DNA of 37,556 nucleotides from Chloroflexota bacterium. Lineage in GTDB: Bacteria; Chloroflexota; Anaerolineae; UBA4142. Each line of letters starts with the position of its first letter. Position 1 is the stretch's first letter. A model generated the notes under the pieces. The model was not told where the DNA came from. It made no database searches and was given only the letters and a program-made list of their open reading frames with translations. The stretch is taken from NCBI GenBank assembly GCA_016223105.1, contig JACRPR010000236.1, positions 1 to 37,556 of the forward strand. The letters run 5' to 3'. Shown piece by piece: positions 17,531 to 25,079 of this stretch. Made by a program: the position numbers and the translations under genes.

Positions 17531-18679
17531 ATGAACGCACGCCCGGTTTTTTTGCTCGCGATTTTTTTTGCGCTCGGCGCGTGCACGCGCGCCGCGCCCC
17601 CCACGATTCCTACGCGCGAACCCACTGCCACGCTCATGCTTCTCGATTCATCCACCGGCGATCTGGATTGGTCGCGTGATGGCAAAACGATCGCGTACAC
17701 CAAACGCACGCGCGATGGCTATTTCGATCTGTGGACGATGCGCGCGGACGCGAGCCAAAAACAATGTTTGACCTGTAACAAAAATTTTGCGCGGCGACAA
17801 CGCGGGGGCATTGCACTCCGTCCTCAAAACGATTGGATCGTCCTTGTCGCGCAGAACGACGACGCGCCTGACCCAGGATTAGCCGCGCTTGCGAGCATCG
17901 GCTTGAATGTAAATTTGTGGGCGCTGAAAACCGATGGCAGTCTCGCGTCCAAACTCACCGATGTGCCAACCGATGTGCGCGCGGCGCGCGGCGTCACCCA
18001 GCCGCGCTTTTCGCGCGATGGCAAACGGCTCGCGTGGGCGGAAGCGTTGGGCACGGCGAGCAACACGCGCGCGCGGGCGTGGGGACAGTGGGCAATTGCG
18101 CTGGCTGATTTCGTGATCGAAAATAACGCGCCCGCGCTAAAAAATATTCGGCGCGTTCAACTCGGCGCGCAACACGGGTTCGTCGCCACGCACGATTGGT
18201 CACCCGATGATCGCGCGATTTTATTTTCCGGCAATCTGCAAGCGGGGCAACCGGTCTACGCGAGCGATCTGTACGAGTACGCGATCGCGACCGAAGATTT
18301 GACGCGGCTCACGCGCGCGCCGGACGATTGGGATGCCCACGCGCGTTATTCAAACGATGGAAAAAAGATTGTGTGGATTTCGAGCGCAGGTTTGAACGGA
18401 GCATTTCCCGATCTGCGCGCGACTGCCTGGCAGTCGCGTCTCAAAACGGAATTGTGGACGATGGCGCGCGATGGATCAAATCGCGAACGGCTCACCTTTT
18501 TCAATCAGCCCGGCGCACGCGATTTTGAGTGGTTTCAAAAAAATGTCGCGCCGACAAATCAAGTTGCCGTGCTGAACCATGCGGCGAGCCCGGATGGAAA
18601 AAAGATTCTGGCGAATCTCGCGTATGCGGTAGAAACCGGGAGCACGCGATTCGTCTTGGTGATGCTCGATCTGGAGTAG
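17531..18679 (+). CDS. TolB-like WD40/PD40 propeller lipoprotein
   Basis: 382 aa. The N-terminus is a lipoprotein signal: hydrophobic FLLAIFFALGAC with the lipobox Cys at residue 18, so the mature protein should be anchored to a membrane from outside. Residues about 40-375 hold PD40-type beta-propeller blades with the repeating 'DWSRDGKTIAYT', 'RFSRDGKRLAWA', 'DWSPDDRAILFSG', 'RYSNDGKKIVWIS' and 'ASPDGKKILANLAY'. No tolA/tolQ/pal genes are nearby, so a role in a Tol system is not supported; it is a surface propeller of unknown ligand. The TAG stop (18677-18679) is part of the GTAGGGGC terminus of the next repeat. Confidence 0.87.
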   Translation: MNARPVFLLAIFFALGACTRAAPPTIPTREPTATLMLLDSSTGDLDWSRDGKTIAYTKRTRDGYFDLWTMRADASQKQCLTCNKNFARRQRGGIALRPQNDWIVLVAQNDDAPDPGLAALASIGLNVNLWALKTDGSLASKLTDVPTDVRAARGVTQPRFSRDGKRLAWAEALGTASNTRARAWGQWAIALADFVIENNAPALKNIRRVQLGAQHGFVATHDWSPDDRAILFSGNLQAGQPVYASDLYEYAIATEDLTRLTRAPDDWDAHARYSNDGKKIVWISSAGLNGAFPDLRATAWQSRLKTELWTMARDGSNRERLTFFNQPGARDFEWFQKNVAPTNQVAVLNHAASPDGKKILANLAYAVETGSTRFVLVMLDLE

Positions 18680-18750
18680 GGGCGAAGCATTTTTCATCCT
18701 GAGTGGAGCGAAGCGGAATCGAAGGATCAGAAAAAATACTTTGCCCCTAC
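18676..18750. repeat. GTAGGGGC...GCCCCTAC palindromic element over a stop codon
   Basis: The left end GTAGGGGCGAAGCAT (18676-18690) and right end ATACTTTGCCCCTAC (18736-18750) are inverted repeats with two mismatches. Between them lie TTTTTCATCCTGAGTGGAGC and GAAGGATCAGAAAAA, which are also partly complementary. It supplies the TAG stop of the lipoprotein gene. Confidence 0.8.
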
Positions 18751-18758
18751 ACCGCGTC

Positions 18759-18787
18759 TTGCCAATAAATCGAGTGTGGATTATATT
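18759..18787 (+). promoter_or_regulatory. Promoter of the O-antigen-ligase-like gene
   Basis: TTGCCA (18759-18764), 17 bases, TATATT (18782-18787). The leader is about 27 bases to ATG 18821. Confidence 0.6.
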
Positions 18788-18820
18788 GACCGCGTATGAA
18801 ATTCGTCGTTCAAAATAAAA

Positions 18821-20254
18821 ATGGAAACTAGTTTTGCCCAAAATGATTCGCGCCGCATTGTTTTGATGCTCGCGCTCGGCGTCGCGCTCGCGCTGTCCGC
18901 CGGCGCGCTGATCGCGTTCGGCTCGCCGGCGATTGCGTTCGCGGTGGTGATCGGACTCGTTGCCGGCGCGGTCGTGCTGTCGAACATTGAATTCGGAATG
19001 TACGCCGTGATCGCAATCGCGGTGTTGTTGCCGTTCGGCGCGTTGCCGCTCAACGTTGGATTCAATCCAACGTTTCTCGATCTCGCGCTTGTCGCGGTCT
19101 TTGTGATGTGGGTTCTGCGCGGCGTTACGCGGCAGGGTGGCGATTTTATCGCGACGCCGCTCGCCGTGCCGGTCGGCGCGTTTCTCGTGCTCGCGATTTT
19201 TTCATTCGTCGCCGGGCTGGGGCACTCGTCGATCACCGCCCAAGTTCTGCGCCAATTCGCCGAAGTGCTGATCGCGATCGCGTTTTTCTTCGTCGTCGTC
19301 AACACGATCACGACGCGCGCCGCGCTCGTGCGAATTATTCGCGCGCTGATCCTCGCGGGATTTATCGCGGCGGCAATCGGCATCGTGCTGTACTTTTTGC
19401 CGCCGAACACTTCGATCTATTTGCTCTCCGCGTTGCGCGTGTTCAAGTATCCAACCGGGGATCGCGTTCTGCGCTACATCGAAGATGATCCGGCGAATGC
19501 GATGCGCGCGGTTTCAACCTCGGTGGATCCGAATGTGTTAGGCGGTTTGTTGATTCTCGTAACCGCGCTATCCGCGCCGCAAATTTTCGCGCGCAAGCCC
19601 ATCGTGCCGCGCAATCTCGCGATCGCGATCACCGGGACAATGTTCGTCTGTATGATTCTCACTTTTTCACGCGGTGCGTTGCTCGGCTTGGTGATGGCGC
19701 TCGGCGTGATCGCGACCGTGCGCTATCGTCCGATCATCGCGCTCATCCTGTTAGGCGCAATCGTCTTTTTATTTTTGCCAATGACCCAGGAATACGTCGG
19801 ACATTTTCTCGACGCGTTCGCCGCGAGTGACCGCGCGACGCAAATGCGGCTCGGCGAATACAAGGACGCGTTCAACTTGATTGCGCGCTATCCGTTTTTC
19901 GGTGTCGGCTTTGGCAGTTCGCCGGACATTGACACCTACATCGGCGTCTCGTCGGTTTATTTGTTGATGGCGGAAGAGATGGGCTTGGTGGGCTTGAGCG
20001 TTTTTTTGCTCACGATGGGGCTTTTCTTTTGGCGCGTCGCGCGTGCGTGGTTCGCCGGGCTCGCGCGCGATGAATTGCTCGCGCCGATTTTGCTCGGCGT
20101 TGCCGGGGCGTTGCTCGGCGCGATGATCGGCGGCTTGGTGGATCATTATTTTTTCAATTTGAAATTCGTGCACGCGGTCGCGTTGTTTTGGTTGTACGTC
20201 GGACTGGGAATGACCGCGATCACAATTGGCAATCTAAAACCCGAAGAGTCTTGA
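18821..20254 (+). CDS. O-antigen ligase / Wzy-like membrane protein
   Basis: 477 aa with about eleven membrane spans. The segment MILTFSRGALLGLVMALGVI is the typical Wzy_C/WaaL signature helix, and a large extracytoplasmic loop follows at about 305-365 with 'FNLIARYPFFGVGFGSSPD', matching the 'hPlfGvG.G' loop motif of the family. Such proteins join or polymerise lipid-linked polysaccharide outside the membrane. It stands alone here, with its own promoter, between a surface propeller lipoprotein and a toxin-like module; no other polysaccharide cluster genes are adjacent except the GT39 proteins. The last codons overlap a terminator hairpin. Confidence 0.88.
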   Translation: METSFAQNDSRRIVLMLALGVALALSAGALIAFGSPAIAFAVVIGLVAGAVVLSNIEFGMYAVIAIAVLLPFGALPLNVGFNPTFLDLALVAVFVMWVLRGVTRQGGDFIATPLAVPVGAFLVLAIFSFVAGLGHSSITAQVLRQFAEVLIAIAFFFVVVNTITTRAALVRIIRALILAGFIAAAIGIVLYFLPPNTSIYLLSALRVFKYPTGDRVLRYIEDDPANAMRAVSTSVDPNVLGGLLILVTALSAPQIFARKPIVPRNLAIAITGTMFVCMILTFSRGALLGLVMALGVIATVRYRPIIALILLGAIVFLFLPMTQEYVGHFLDAFAASDRATQMRLGEYKDAFNLIARYPFFGVGFGSSPDIDTYIGVSSVYLLMAEEMGLVGLSVFLLTMGLFFWRVARAWFAGLARDELLAPILLGVAGALLGAMIGGLVDHYFFNLKFVHAVALFWLYVGLGMTAITIGNLKPEES

Positions 20255-20269
20255 ACACCCTTCGGGTTT
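20237..20269 (+). terminator. Hairpin terminator overlapping the end of the O-antigen-ligase-like gene
   Basis: AAACCCGAAG (20237-20246) pairs with CTTCGGGTTT (20260-20269). The stop TGA (20252-20254) sits in the loop. It is followed by G/T-rich sequence and not a pure T run, so efficiency is uncertain. Confidence 0.55.
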
Positions 20270-20279
20270 GGGTGTTTGT

Positions 20280-20308
20280 TTGACAACTCTCCCGGCTTAA
20301 CTTAGAAT
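20280..20308 (+). promoter_or_regulatory. Strong promoter of the AbiEii-type module, apparently leaderless
   Basis: TTGACA (20280-20285), exactly 17 bases, TAGAAT (20303-20308). The expected start of transcription, about seven bases on, coincides with the A of the ATG at 20315. Confidence 0.75.
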
Positions 20309-20314
20309 GTTGCT

Positions 20315-20584
20315 ATGAACGAAAAACGCGAACGCCCGGATTTTATCTGGGATTACGATTTAACCGAAGACGATGTGCGCGCGATTTTGCGCGGGGACAA
20401 TGAATACGCGCGCGTGCAAATGATGGTGCGAATTTTGGAATCGGCGCGGTGGAGTGATATTTGGAGGTACCTCACGGTTGCCCAAATTCGCCGCGATTGG
20501 TCCCAGATCAGTCGCTGGATGCGCCGCGAAGTATGTGATGCCTGGATGTTTGCTTGGGAGGTATGGGGTTATGGAAACGCCTAA
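20315..20584 (+). CDS. Small Trp-rich partner of the AbiEii-type protein
   Basis: 89 aa, seven or more Trp, charged and helical: FIWDYDLTEDDVRAILRGDN then 'WSDIWRYLTVAQIRRDW'. From memory it resembles the small DUF6922-like proteins found directly before AbiEii/AbiGii nucleotidyltransferase toxins; not verified. It overlaps the next gene by 14 bases. The start is set by the promoter, whose predicted +1 falls on this ATG; no ribosome binding site is present. A toxin-neutralising role is inferred from context only. Confidence 0.75.
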   Translation: MNEKRERPDFIWDYDLTEDDVRAILRGDNEYARVQMMVRILESARWSDIWRYLTVAQIRRDWSQISRWMRREVCDAWMFAWEVWGYGNA

Positions 20585-21233
20585 GGTACTCACACCATTG
20601 CAGATCAAATTCCTCCGAATTTTTTTTGAGCAATTGGTCGGACAGGAATTTTTTCTGACCGGTGGAACCGCGCTCGCCGAGTTTTATCTCCACCATCGTT
20701 ACAGTCAAGATGTTGATCTGTTTACAGTGAACGAGGATGCGTTTATGCAGGTCGGCGCGAGTATTCCAGGAATCGCCGCGCGCTTGGGAGCTCAGTTTGA
20801 AGAACGCGTAGCAACTCTGACCTTTCATCAAGTATTCATTCAAGTTCCCGGTGAGCCGAGTTTGAAGATTGATTTAGTTCGCGATGTGGGGCCACAATTC
20901 GGCGAGCATCTGCGTTTTGAAAACTTGATCGTAGACTCGGAATTTAACATCGCCGTCAACAAAGTAACCGCATTGTTTGGACGCGCGGCGATGAAAGATT
21001 TTATCGATCTCTATTTTCTATTAAAGAAAGGGTACGACCTTGACCAACTCATCCCATTGGCAAAAGAAAAAGATCCCGGGTTCAGCGAGTTTTATTTTGC
21101 CGTGATGTTGCGCCACCATCAACGCGTTTCCTCGCTTCCGCAAATGCTTCGGCCCTTGCCGATTGAAACGTTTCACGAGTTTTTTGAAGCGTTGGCTCGC
21201 CAGATAATGCGCCAAGCCAAGCCCCCTGAATAG
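20571..21233 (+). CDS. AbiEii/AbiGii-type nucleotidyltransferase toxin-like protein
   Basis: 220 aa from ATG 20571, with GGGAGGT eight bases upstream; this start is preferred over the longer open frame at 20454. The family pattern is complete: FLTGGTALAEFYLHHRYSQDVDLFT (GG 31-32, D47, D49), the third carboxylate at D101 (KIDLV), NKVTALFGRAAMKDFIDLYFLL (K131, R138, D143). AbiEii-type proteins transfer nucleotides and act as toxins in abortive-infection/toxin-antitoxin systems, usually with AbiEi; here the partner slot is filled by an unrelated 89-aa protein. The stop is five bases before the GT39 gene. Confidence 0.88.
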   Translation: METPKVLTPLQIKFLRIFFEQLVGQEFFLTGGTALAEFYLHHRYSQDVDLFTVNEDAFMQVGASIPGIAARLGAQFEERVATLTFHQVFIQVPGEPSLKIDLVRDVGPQFGEHLRFENLIVDSEFNIAVNKVTALFGRAAMKDFIDLYFLLKKGYDLDQLIPLAKEKDPGFSEFYFAVMLRHHQRVSSLPQMLRPLPIETFHEFFEALARQIMRQAKPPE

Positions 21234-21238
21234 TCACA

Positions 21239-23362
21239 GTGCGTGCCAAGATTCTTCCGCGTATTCTGATGTGTGTGATCCTCCTCGCCGCGTTCGCGCT
21301 CCGGCTCTTTCGTCTCGGCGCGGCGAGTTTGTGGTACGACGAAACGGTGAGTGTGATCCTCGCGCAAAAAGATTTGCTCGCGCTCACGCAACACACCGCC
21401 GGCGATATTCACCCGCCGTTCTATTATTATCTCTTGCATTTCTGGGGACGACTCGCGGGCTGGTCGGAATTTGCAGTCGCGTTCCTTTCGCTTTTTTTCG
21501 GCGTCATCTTGATCGCGCTCGTGTATCGCGTCGCGCGCGCGTGGACATTCCCCTCTCCCGTCGAACGGGGGAGGGGCGAAGGGGTAGGGGTGATCGCCGC
21601 GTTTCTCGTCGCGGTGTCGCCGTACAATTTGTGGTACGCGCAAGAAACGCGAATGTACACGCTCGGCGCGACGCTGGGGCTCGCGTCCGTTTATTTTTTT
21701 GTGCGCGTGATCGGTCGTCAGTCGTCAGTCGTCAGTCGTCAGTCAACAGTCCGGCGCGATGTGATTGCGTACGCGATTATCAGCGCGCTCGGTTTGTACA
21801 CGCTGTACTATTTCGCGTTTCTGATCATCTTTGAAAATCTCGTCGCGCTCGTTTGGTTCATTCAAAAATCAAAATCACGAATCACGAACGCTTCGCGCGA
21901 ATTACGAATTACGAACGCTTCGCGCGATTTACGCGTTTGGATTTCCTCCCAACTCGCCACCGCGCTCCTCTTCGCGCCCTGGCTTCCGATTGCATTTCGC
22001 CAAGCGACCGATCCGCCGGTGCCGCCGTGGCGATCCTTGATCGCTCTGCCCACGATTTTTATCGAATCATTTTCCGCGCTCGCGTTCGGACAATCACTCG
22101 ACCCGGCGCAAACCTGGTTGTTGCTGATCGTTCTTGCCGCGCTCATTGTGTTCACCATCGCGACTGATCGCGCAACACTTTCCACTTACCACTTACCAAT
22201 TACCAACGCGCTCTTTCTCTTTGCGTACACCTTCATCCCACTCACCCTCATCGCCGCGCTTTCATTTTGGAAACCGCTCTATCACGTTCGCTATGCGTTC
22301 CTCTACGCGCCCGCGTTTTACATTTTGATCGCCCGCGGCATCGCGCAAATGCGCGAATTAAAAATTGATTTGCGCCGGTACGCGAGCTCGTTGATGCTCG
22401 GCGCGGTGGTGTTCGGCGCGGCATTGTTTTTTTCCGCGTCCAACTTTTGGTTCGAGCCGCGTTATGCCAAAGACGATCTGCGCGGCGCGATGCAGTATCT
22501 CGCGGCACGTTGGCGACCGGGCGACGCGGTATTGATTAACGCCGGCTATACCTACACCGCGTTCGAGTACTATTTCGATCAACCGATCGCCGCGCGTGGT
22601 CGGCTCACCAATTTAGCAACTACCCCTTCGCGCGACGGCGCGATTGTTTTGCAAACCGGTTCCATCGGCGGCGGCGCGAGTTTGGGCTGGGGCGATCCCG
22701 CTTCCGATTTTTACGCGACGACCGCGGACGAAACGCGCGCCGCGCTCGATCGCGTGTTCGCCGCGCATCCGCGCGTGTGGATGGTGCGCTTGTACGACAC
22801 GGTCGTTGATCCCGACGGCATCATCCGCGATTATCTCGCGACGCGCGGGCGCATCATTGACGATCAAGGTTTTGCCGGCGAATCGTACACGCGAGTTCAG
22901 GGTTATATCACATCAAGAGATGGACTCGTCGCATTGCCAACGCGCGCGACGCGGCGCGACATTTTGATCGGCAATCGGATCGCGCTGATTGGATTCGAGC
23001 CGGCGACCGCGCCGATTCGCGCTGGACAATCGCTCGACCTTGTGCTGTACTGGCAAGCGCGCGAGCCGGTGAATCTCGATTTGCATTTGTACGTCGGCGT
23101 GTTCGATACGAATAACAAACCAATCGCGATGCGCGATGAATTGCCAATTGGCAACGCGCTCGGCACATCGCGCTGGACGCCCGGCGAAATTTTACGCCAC
23201 CCGATTCGCGTGCGCGTCCCGGCATCGCTCGCGCCGGGAAATTATTCGGTACGCGTCGCACTCTACAATCCGCGCACGAATGAAATGCTCGACGCCGCGC
23301 CAGGCGAATGGATCGCGGACACGGGTCAAATTGATTTGACGCCGGTTCAAATCGAAAAATAA
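21239..23362 (+). CDS. GT39-type membrane glycosyltransferase with in-frame repeat insertions
   Basis: 707 aa from GTG 21239. The first loop carries SLWYDETVSV (D34, E35), the GT-C/GT39 catalytic motif, followed by GDIHPPFYYYLLHFWG, typical of the family. About ten membrane spans run to residue about 400, then a soluble part; residues about 585-707 form a beta-sandwich with DLVLYWQ and SLAPGNYSVRV, related to the tail of the GT39 protein at 990-3407. Four stretches read as translated repeat DNA: TFPSPVERGRGEGVG (103-117), GRQSSVVSRQSTVRRD (159-174), RITNASREL RITNASRDL (214-231) and TLSTYHLPITN (about 306-316). All keep the frame and fall between membrane segments. Donor and acceptor unknown. 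Confidence 0.87.
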   Translation: MRAKILPRILMCVILLAAFALRLFRLGAASLWYDETVSVILAQKDLLALTQHTAGDIHPPFYYYLLHFWGRLAGWSEFAVAFLSLFFGVILIALVYRVARAWTFPSPVERGRGEGVGVIAAFLVAVSPYNLWYAQETRMYTLGATLGLASVYFFVRVIGRQSSVVSRQSTVRRDVIAYAIISALGLYTLYYFAFLIIFENLVALVWFIQKSKSRITNASRELRITNASRDLRVWISSQLATALLFAPWLPIAFRQATDPPVPPWRSLIALPTIFIESFSALAFGQSLDPAQTWLLLIVLAALIVFTIATDRATLSTYHLPITNALFLFAYTFIPLTLIAALSFWKPLYHVRYAFLYAPAFYILIARGIAQMRELKIDLRRYASSLMLGAVVFGAALFFSASNFWFEPRYAKDDLRGAMQYLAARWRPGDAVLINAGYTYTAFEYYFDQPIAARGRLTNLATTPSRDGAIVLQTGSIGGGASLGWGDPASDFYATTADETRAALDRVFAAHPRVWMVRLYDTVVDPDGIIRDYLATRGRIIDDQGFAGESYTRVQGYITSRDGLVALPTRATRRDILIGNRIALIGFEPATAPIRAGQSLDLVLYWQAREPVNLDLHLYVGVFDTNNKPIAMRDELPIGNALGTSRWTPGEILRHPIRVRVPASLAPGNYSVRVALYNPRTNEMLDAAPGEWIADTGQIDLTPVQIEK
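21550..21592. repeat. Palindromic repeat inside the GT39 coding sequence
   Basis: CCCTCTCCCGT (21551-21561) faces ACGGGGGAGGG, followed by GGGGTAGGGG. It is in frame and translated as SPVERGRGEGVG. Confidence 0.7.
21714..21750. repeat. 7-bp tandem repeat inside the GT39 coding sequence
   Basis: Four perfect copies of GTCGTCA (21714-21741) plus a variant GTCAACA (21742-21748). Translated as part of GRQSSVVSRQST. Confidence 0.85.
21873..21926. repeat. 27-bp tandem duplication inside the GT39 coding sequence
   Basis: Two adjacent 27-bp units (21873-21899 and 21900-21926) differ at two positions. Each ends GAACGCTTCGCGCG and is translated as a nine-residue RITNASRxL unit. Confidence 0.85.
22182..22206. 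repeat. CCACTTACCA-type short repeat inside the GT39 coding sequence
   Basis: CCACTTACCACTTACCAATT followed by ACCAA. The same low-complexity type occurs at 33611-33640 between genes. Confidence 0.6.
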
Positions 23363-23367
23363 TCGGA

Positions 23368-23466
23368 TTGGAAATTGGAAGTTGGAGTTTGGAAGTTGGA
23401 TAAGGGAATTTGGATCGCGCGATGAATCTAATTTCCAACATCCAACCTCCAATCTCCAAATCAAAA
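23368..23466. repeat. TTGGA-rich imperfect inverted repeat
   Basis: The left arm is a run of TTGGA-type hexamers (ATTGGAAATTGGAAGTTGGA and on, about 23368-23400); the right arm TCCAACATCCAACCTCCAAT (about 23434-23453 and on to 23466) is its approximate complement. It fills the gap between the GT39 gene and degV. Confidence 0.65.
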
Positions 23467-23476
23467 GGAGATTCAA

Positions 23477-24340
23477 ATGCAAATCGTAAGTGATCGCGGA
23501 ATGGACTTGACGCCCGAACAAAAACAAGGTCTGGAGGTTCAACTCATTCCACTAACGTTGACGCTGGATGGCAAATCGTACAAGAGCGGTGTAGACATTC
23601 AGCCGGAAGAATTTTACCAATTGCTCGCGGCGACGCCCAGTTTTCCGACGACATCGCAACCATCGCCCGGCGATTTCGCGGAAATTTATCGGCGGCTTGC
23701 CGCGCACGACCCGGACATTCTTTCGATTCACATTTCGTCCGGCTTGAGCGGCACACTCAACGCGGCGCACGCCGGCGCGCAAATGGTGCCCGAAGCGCGC
23801 GTAACGTTCGTGGATTCCAAAACGTTGTCGGGCGCGCTGGGTTGGCAAGTGTACGCCGCCGCGCGCGCGCTGAAAGTCGGCTGGGCGAAAGAAAAAATTC
23901 TCGACCTGGTCGCGCGCGTCAGCGCGGTAACGGACACGATTTACACGCTCGCGGATTTAAAGTACTTGATTCACGGCGGACGGATCAGTCATATGAAAGG
24001 TTTGCTCGCGTCCGTGTTGAACATCAAGCCGATCATCGGCGTCGAAAAAGTGCACGGCAAGTACGCGCAGTACGGGCAAGCGCGTTCGTTTGAAAAAGCA
24101 CTGCACAAACTCGTGGATCACATCGCGGCGCAGTACACGCCCGGCATCGCGTTGCGCGCGCAAATTATGCACGCGTTCAATCCCGAAGGCGCGCAGGCAT
24201 TGCGCGCGCACATGGATGAACTTTTCAAATGCGAATGGTTGCCGGTGGGACCGATCGCGCCGGTGCTTGGCGCGCACACCGGTCCGAGTTTGGTTGGTGT
24301 CGCGTACGCGCCGCTCGATCAATTTCCGGCGATCCCGTAG
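23477..24340 (+). CDS. DegV family fatty-acid-binding protein (first copy)
   Basis: 287 aa, complete. AAAGGAG precedes the ATG. The DegV pattern is clear: MQIVSDRGMDL at the start, TTSQPSPGDF (61-70 region), HISSGLSGTLNAA for the head-group binding loop, DLKYLIHGGRIS, and GAHTGPSLVGVAY near the end. DegV proteins (FakB-like) bind a fatty acid; in Firmicutes they present it to the FakA kinase, but no fakA is visible here. The first residues differ from the usual 'IVTDSssdl' (SDRGMDL). The TAG stop lies in the terminus of a large composite repeat. A second DegV lies 3 kb downstream. Confidence 0.92.
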   Translation: MQIVSDRGMDLTPEQKQGLEVQLIPLTLTLDGKSYKSGVDIQPEEFYQLLAATPSFPTTSQPSPGDFAEIYRRLAAHDPDILSIHISSGLSGTLNAAHAGAQMVPEARVTFVDSKTLSGALGWQVYAAARALKVGWAKEKILDLVARVSAVTDTIYTLADLKYLIHGGRISHMKGLLASVLNIKPIIGVEKVHGKYAQYGQARSFEKALHKLVDHIAAQYTPGIALRAQIMHAFNPEGAQALRAHMDELFKCEWLPVGPIAPVLGAHTGPSLVGVAYAPLDQFPAIP

Positions 24341-24553
24341 CGGGCGATTGAAATTCGCGGCAACGCATTAGACTTTATCGGAAATAAATGAATTGATGTG
24401 GCGCGGGCTTTCTAGCCCGCATTCAGCGGCTTGGAAAAGCCGCGCCACGTTATTTCCGATAATGTCTATTGCAAAGGCGACCTGCGTCGCCTGAATGAAA
24501 GCCGACGTAGGTCGGCTTGGCTTTGCGTTGCCGCGAATTTCAATCGCCCCTAC
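24337..24553. repeat. Nested composite palindromic element over the degV stop
   Basis: Outer arms: GTAGCGGGCGATTGAAATTC on to 24366, and its complement at 24525-24553 ending GCCCCTAC (29 of 30 positions, one indel). Inside is a second pair of arms, AGACTTTATCGGAAATAA (24370-24387) and TTATTTCCGATAATGTCT (24450-24467), one mismatch. Inside that is copy 2 of the dispersed double hairpin (24398-24448). Between the inner and outer right arms are two more hairpins, GGCGACCTGCGTCGCC (24477-24492) and AGCCGACGTAGGTCGGCT (24500-24517). The left GTAG gives degV its TAG stop. It fills the whole gap before the STAS promoter; no gene is present. Confidence 0.85.
24398..24448. repeat. Dispersed double-hairpin palindrome, copy 2
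   Basis: GCGGGCTTTCTAGCCCGC then GCGGCTTGGAAAAGCCGC, bounded by GTGGC and GCCAC. It is the reverse-orientation counterpart of 141-203 with a shorter spacer. Confidence 0.8.
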
Positions 24554-24554
24554 C

Positions 24555-24581
24555 TTGTCGCGCTAACGCGTGTGTGATATA
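24555..24581 (+). promoter_or_regulatory. Candidate promoter of the STAS gene
   Basis: TTGTCG (24555-24560), 15 bases, TATAAT (24576-24581) in the context GTGATATAATT. The spacing is short, so the extended -10 probably carries it. Confidence 0.5.
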
Positions 24582-24617
24582 ATTCAGCCATTCGATTCTG
24601 CGACATCAGGAGGAACT

Positions 24618-24959
24618 ATGGCTACGAAAATCGTCAGCAAAGAGTACAAGCGCGTCGATCTCGTCGAAATTAGCGGGCGCATTGATTCGAGTACCGCGCC
24701 GCAATTGGAACAGACCTTAAACAAGGTGATCAAAGACGGACGTTTTCACATTGTCGTGGATATGGCGGATATGGATTTTATGAGTAGCGCGGGTTTGCGC
24801 GCGTTGCTCTCCGCGCTCAAGCAAGTGCGCCGATTCAATCGCGGCGATCTGCGCTTGGCGGCAATGTCCTCCAAAGTGAAAAAGGCGTTCGAACTCGCCG
24901 GTCTGCTCGATGTGTTTCAGGTCTTTGATAACTCGGTCGACGCGGTCGGCAGTTTCTAA
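24618..24959 (+). CDS. STAS-domain anti-sigma factor antagonist
   Basis: 113 aa from ATG 24618, with AGGAGG six bases before; the longer frame from 24570 is rejected. SpoIIAA/RsbV-like: EISGRIDSSTAPQLEQTL, then VVDMADMDFMSSAGLRALLS, where S56 is in the position of the serine phosphorylated by an anti-sigma kinase, and a C-terminal 'KVKKAFELAGLLDVFQVFDN'. These proteins release a sigma factor by binding the anti-sigma kinase in the unphosphorylated state. No RsbW-like kinase gene is adjacent. A hairpin terminator follows. Confidence 0.92.
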   Translation: MATKIVSKEYKRVDLVEISGRIDSSTAPQLEQTLNKVIKDGRFHIVVDMADMDFMSSAGLRALLSALKQVRRFNRGDLRLAAMSSKVKKAFELAGLLDVFQVFDNSVDAVGSF

Positions 24960-25033
24960 CGTGTGCTCGCGCGATTTCGACGCGCGCGCACGCGTGGCGC
25001 GTGATTCGCGCGTCAGATTAAATTACGATTGCT

Positions 25034-25076
25034 TGCCGCATAACATCTCAGCGAGATGTTATGCGGCATTGTTTTG
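25034..25076 (+). terminator. Perfect 15-bp hairpin between the STAS gene and rsmI
   Basis: TGCCGCATAACATCT (25034-25048) and AGATGTTATGCGGCA (25054-25068) are perfect complements around a 5-base loop, followed by TTGTTTTGATT. It probably ends the STAS transcript. It ends only 12 bases before the rsmI start, so it could also control rsmI. Confidence 0.75.
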
Positions 25077-25079
25077 ATT

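Noticed and set aside
20454..20570. N-terminal extension of the AbiEii-type gene
   Set aside because: A good ribosome binding site precedes the ATG at 20571, and the family starts there; the extension lies over the partner gene.
21714..21750. Possible CRISPR-like repeat
   Set aside because: The units are 7 bp and contiguous with no spacers; it is a simple tandem repeat in a coding sequence.
24337..24553. Possible structured non-coding RNA between degV and the STAS gene
   Set aside because: The stem families recur elsewhere or nest like insertions, so repeat DNA explains the structure better than a conserved RNA.
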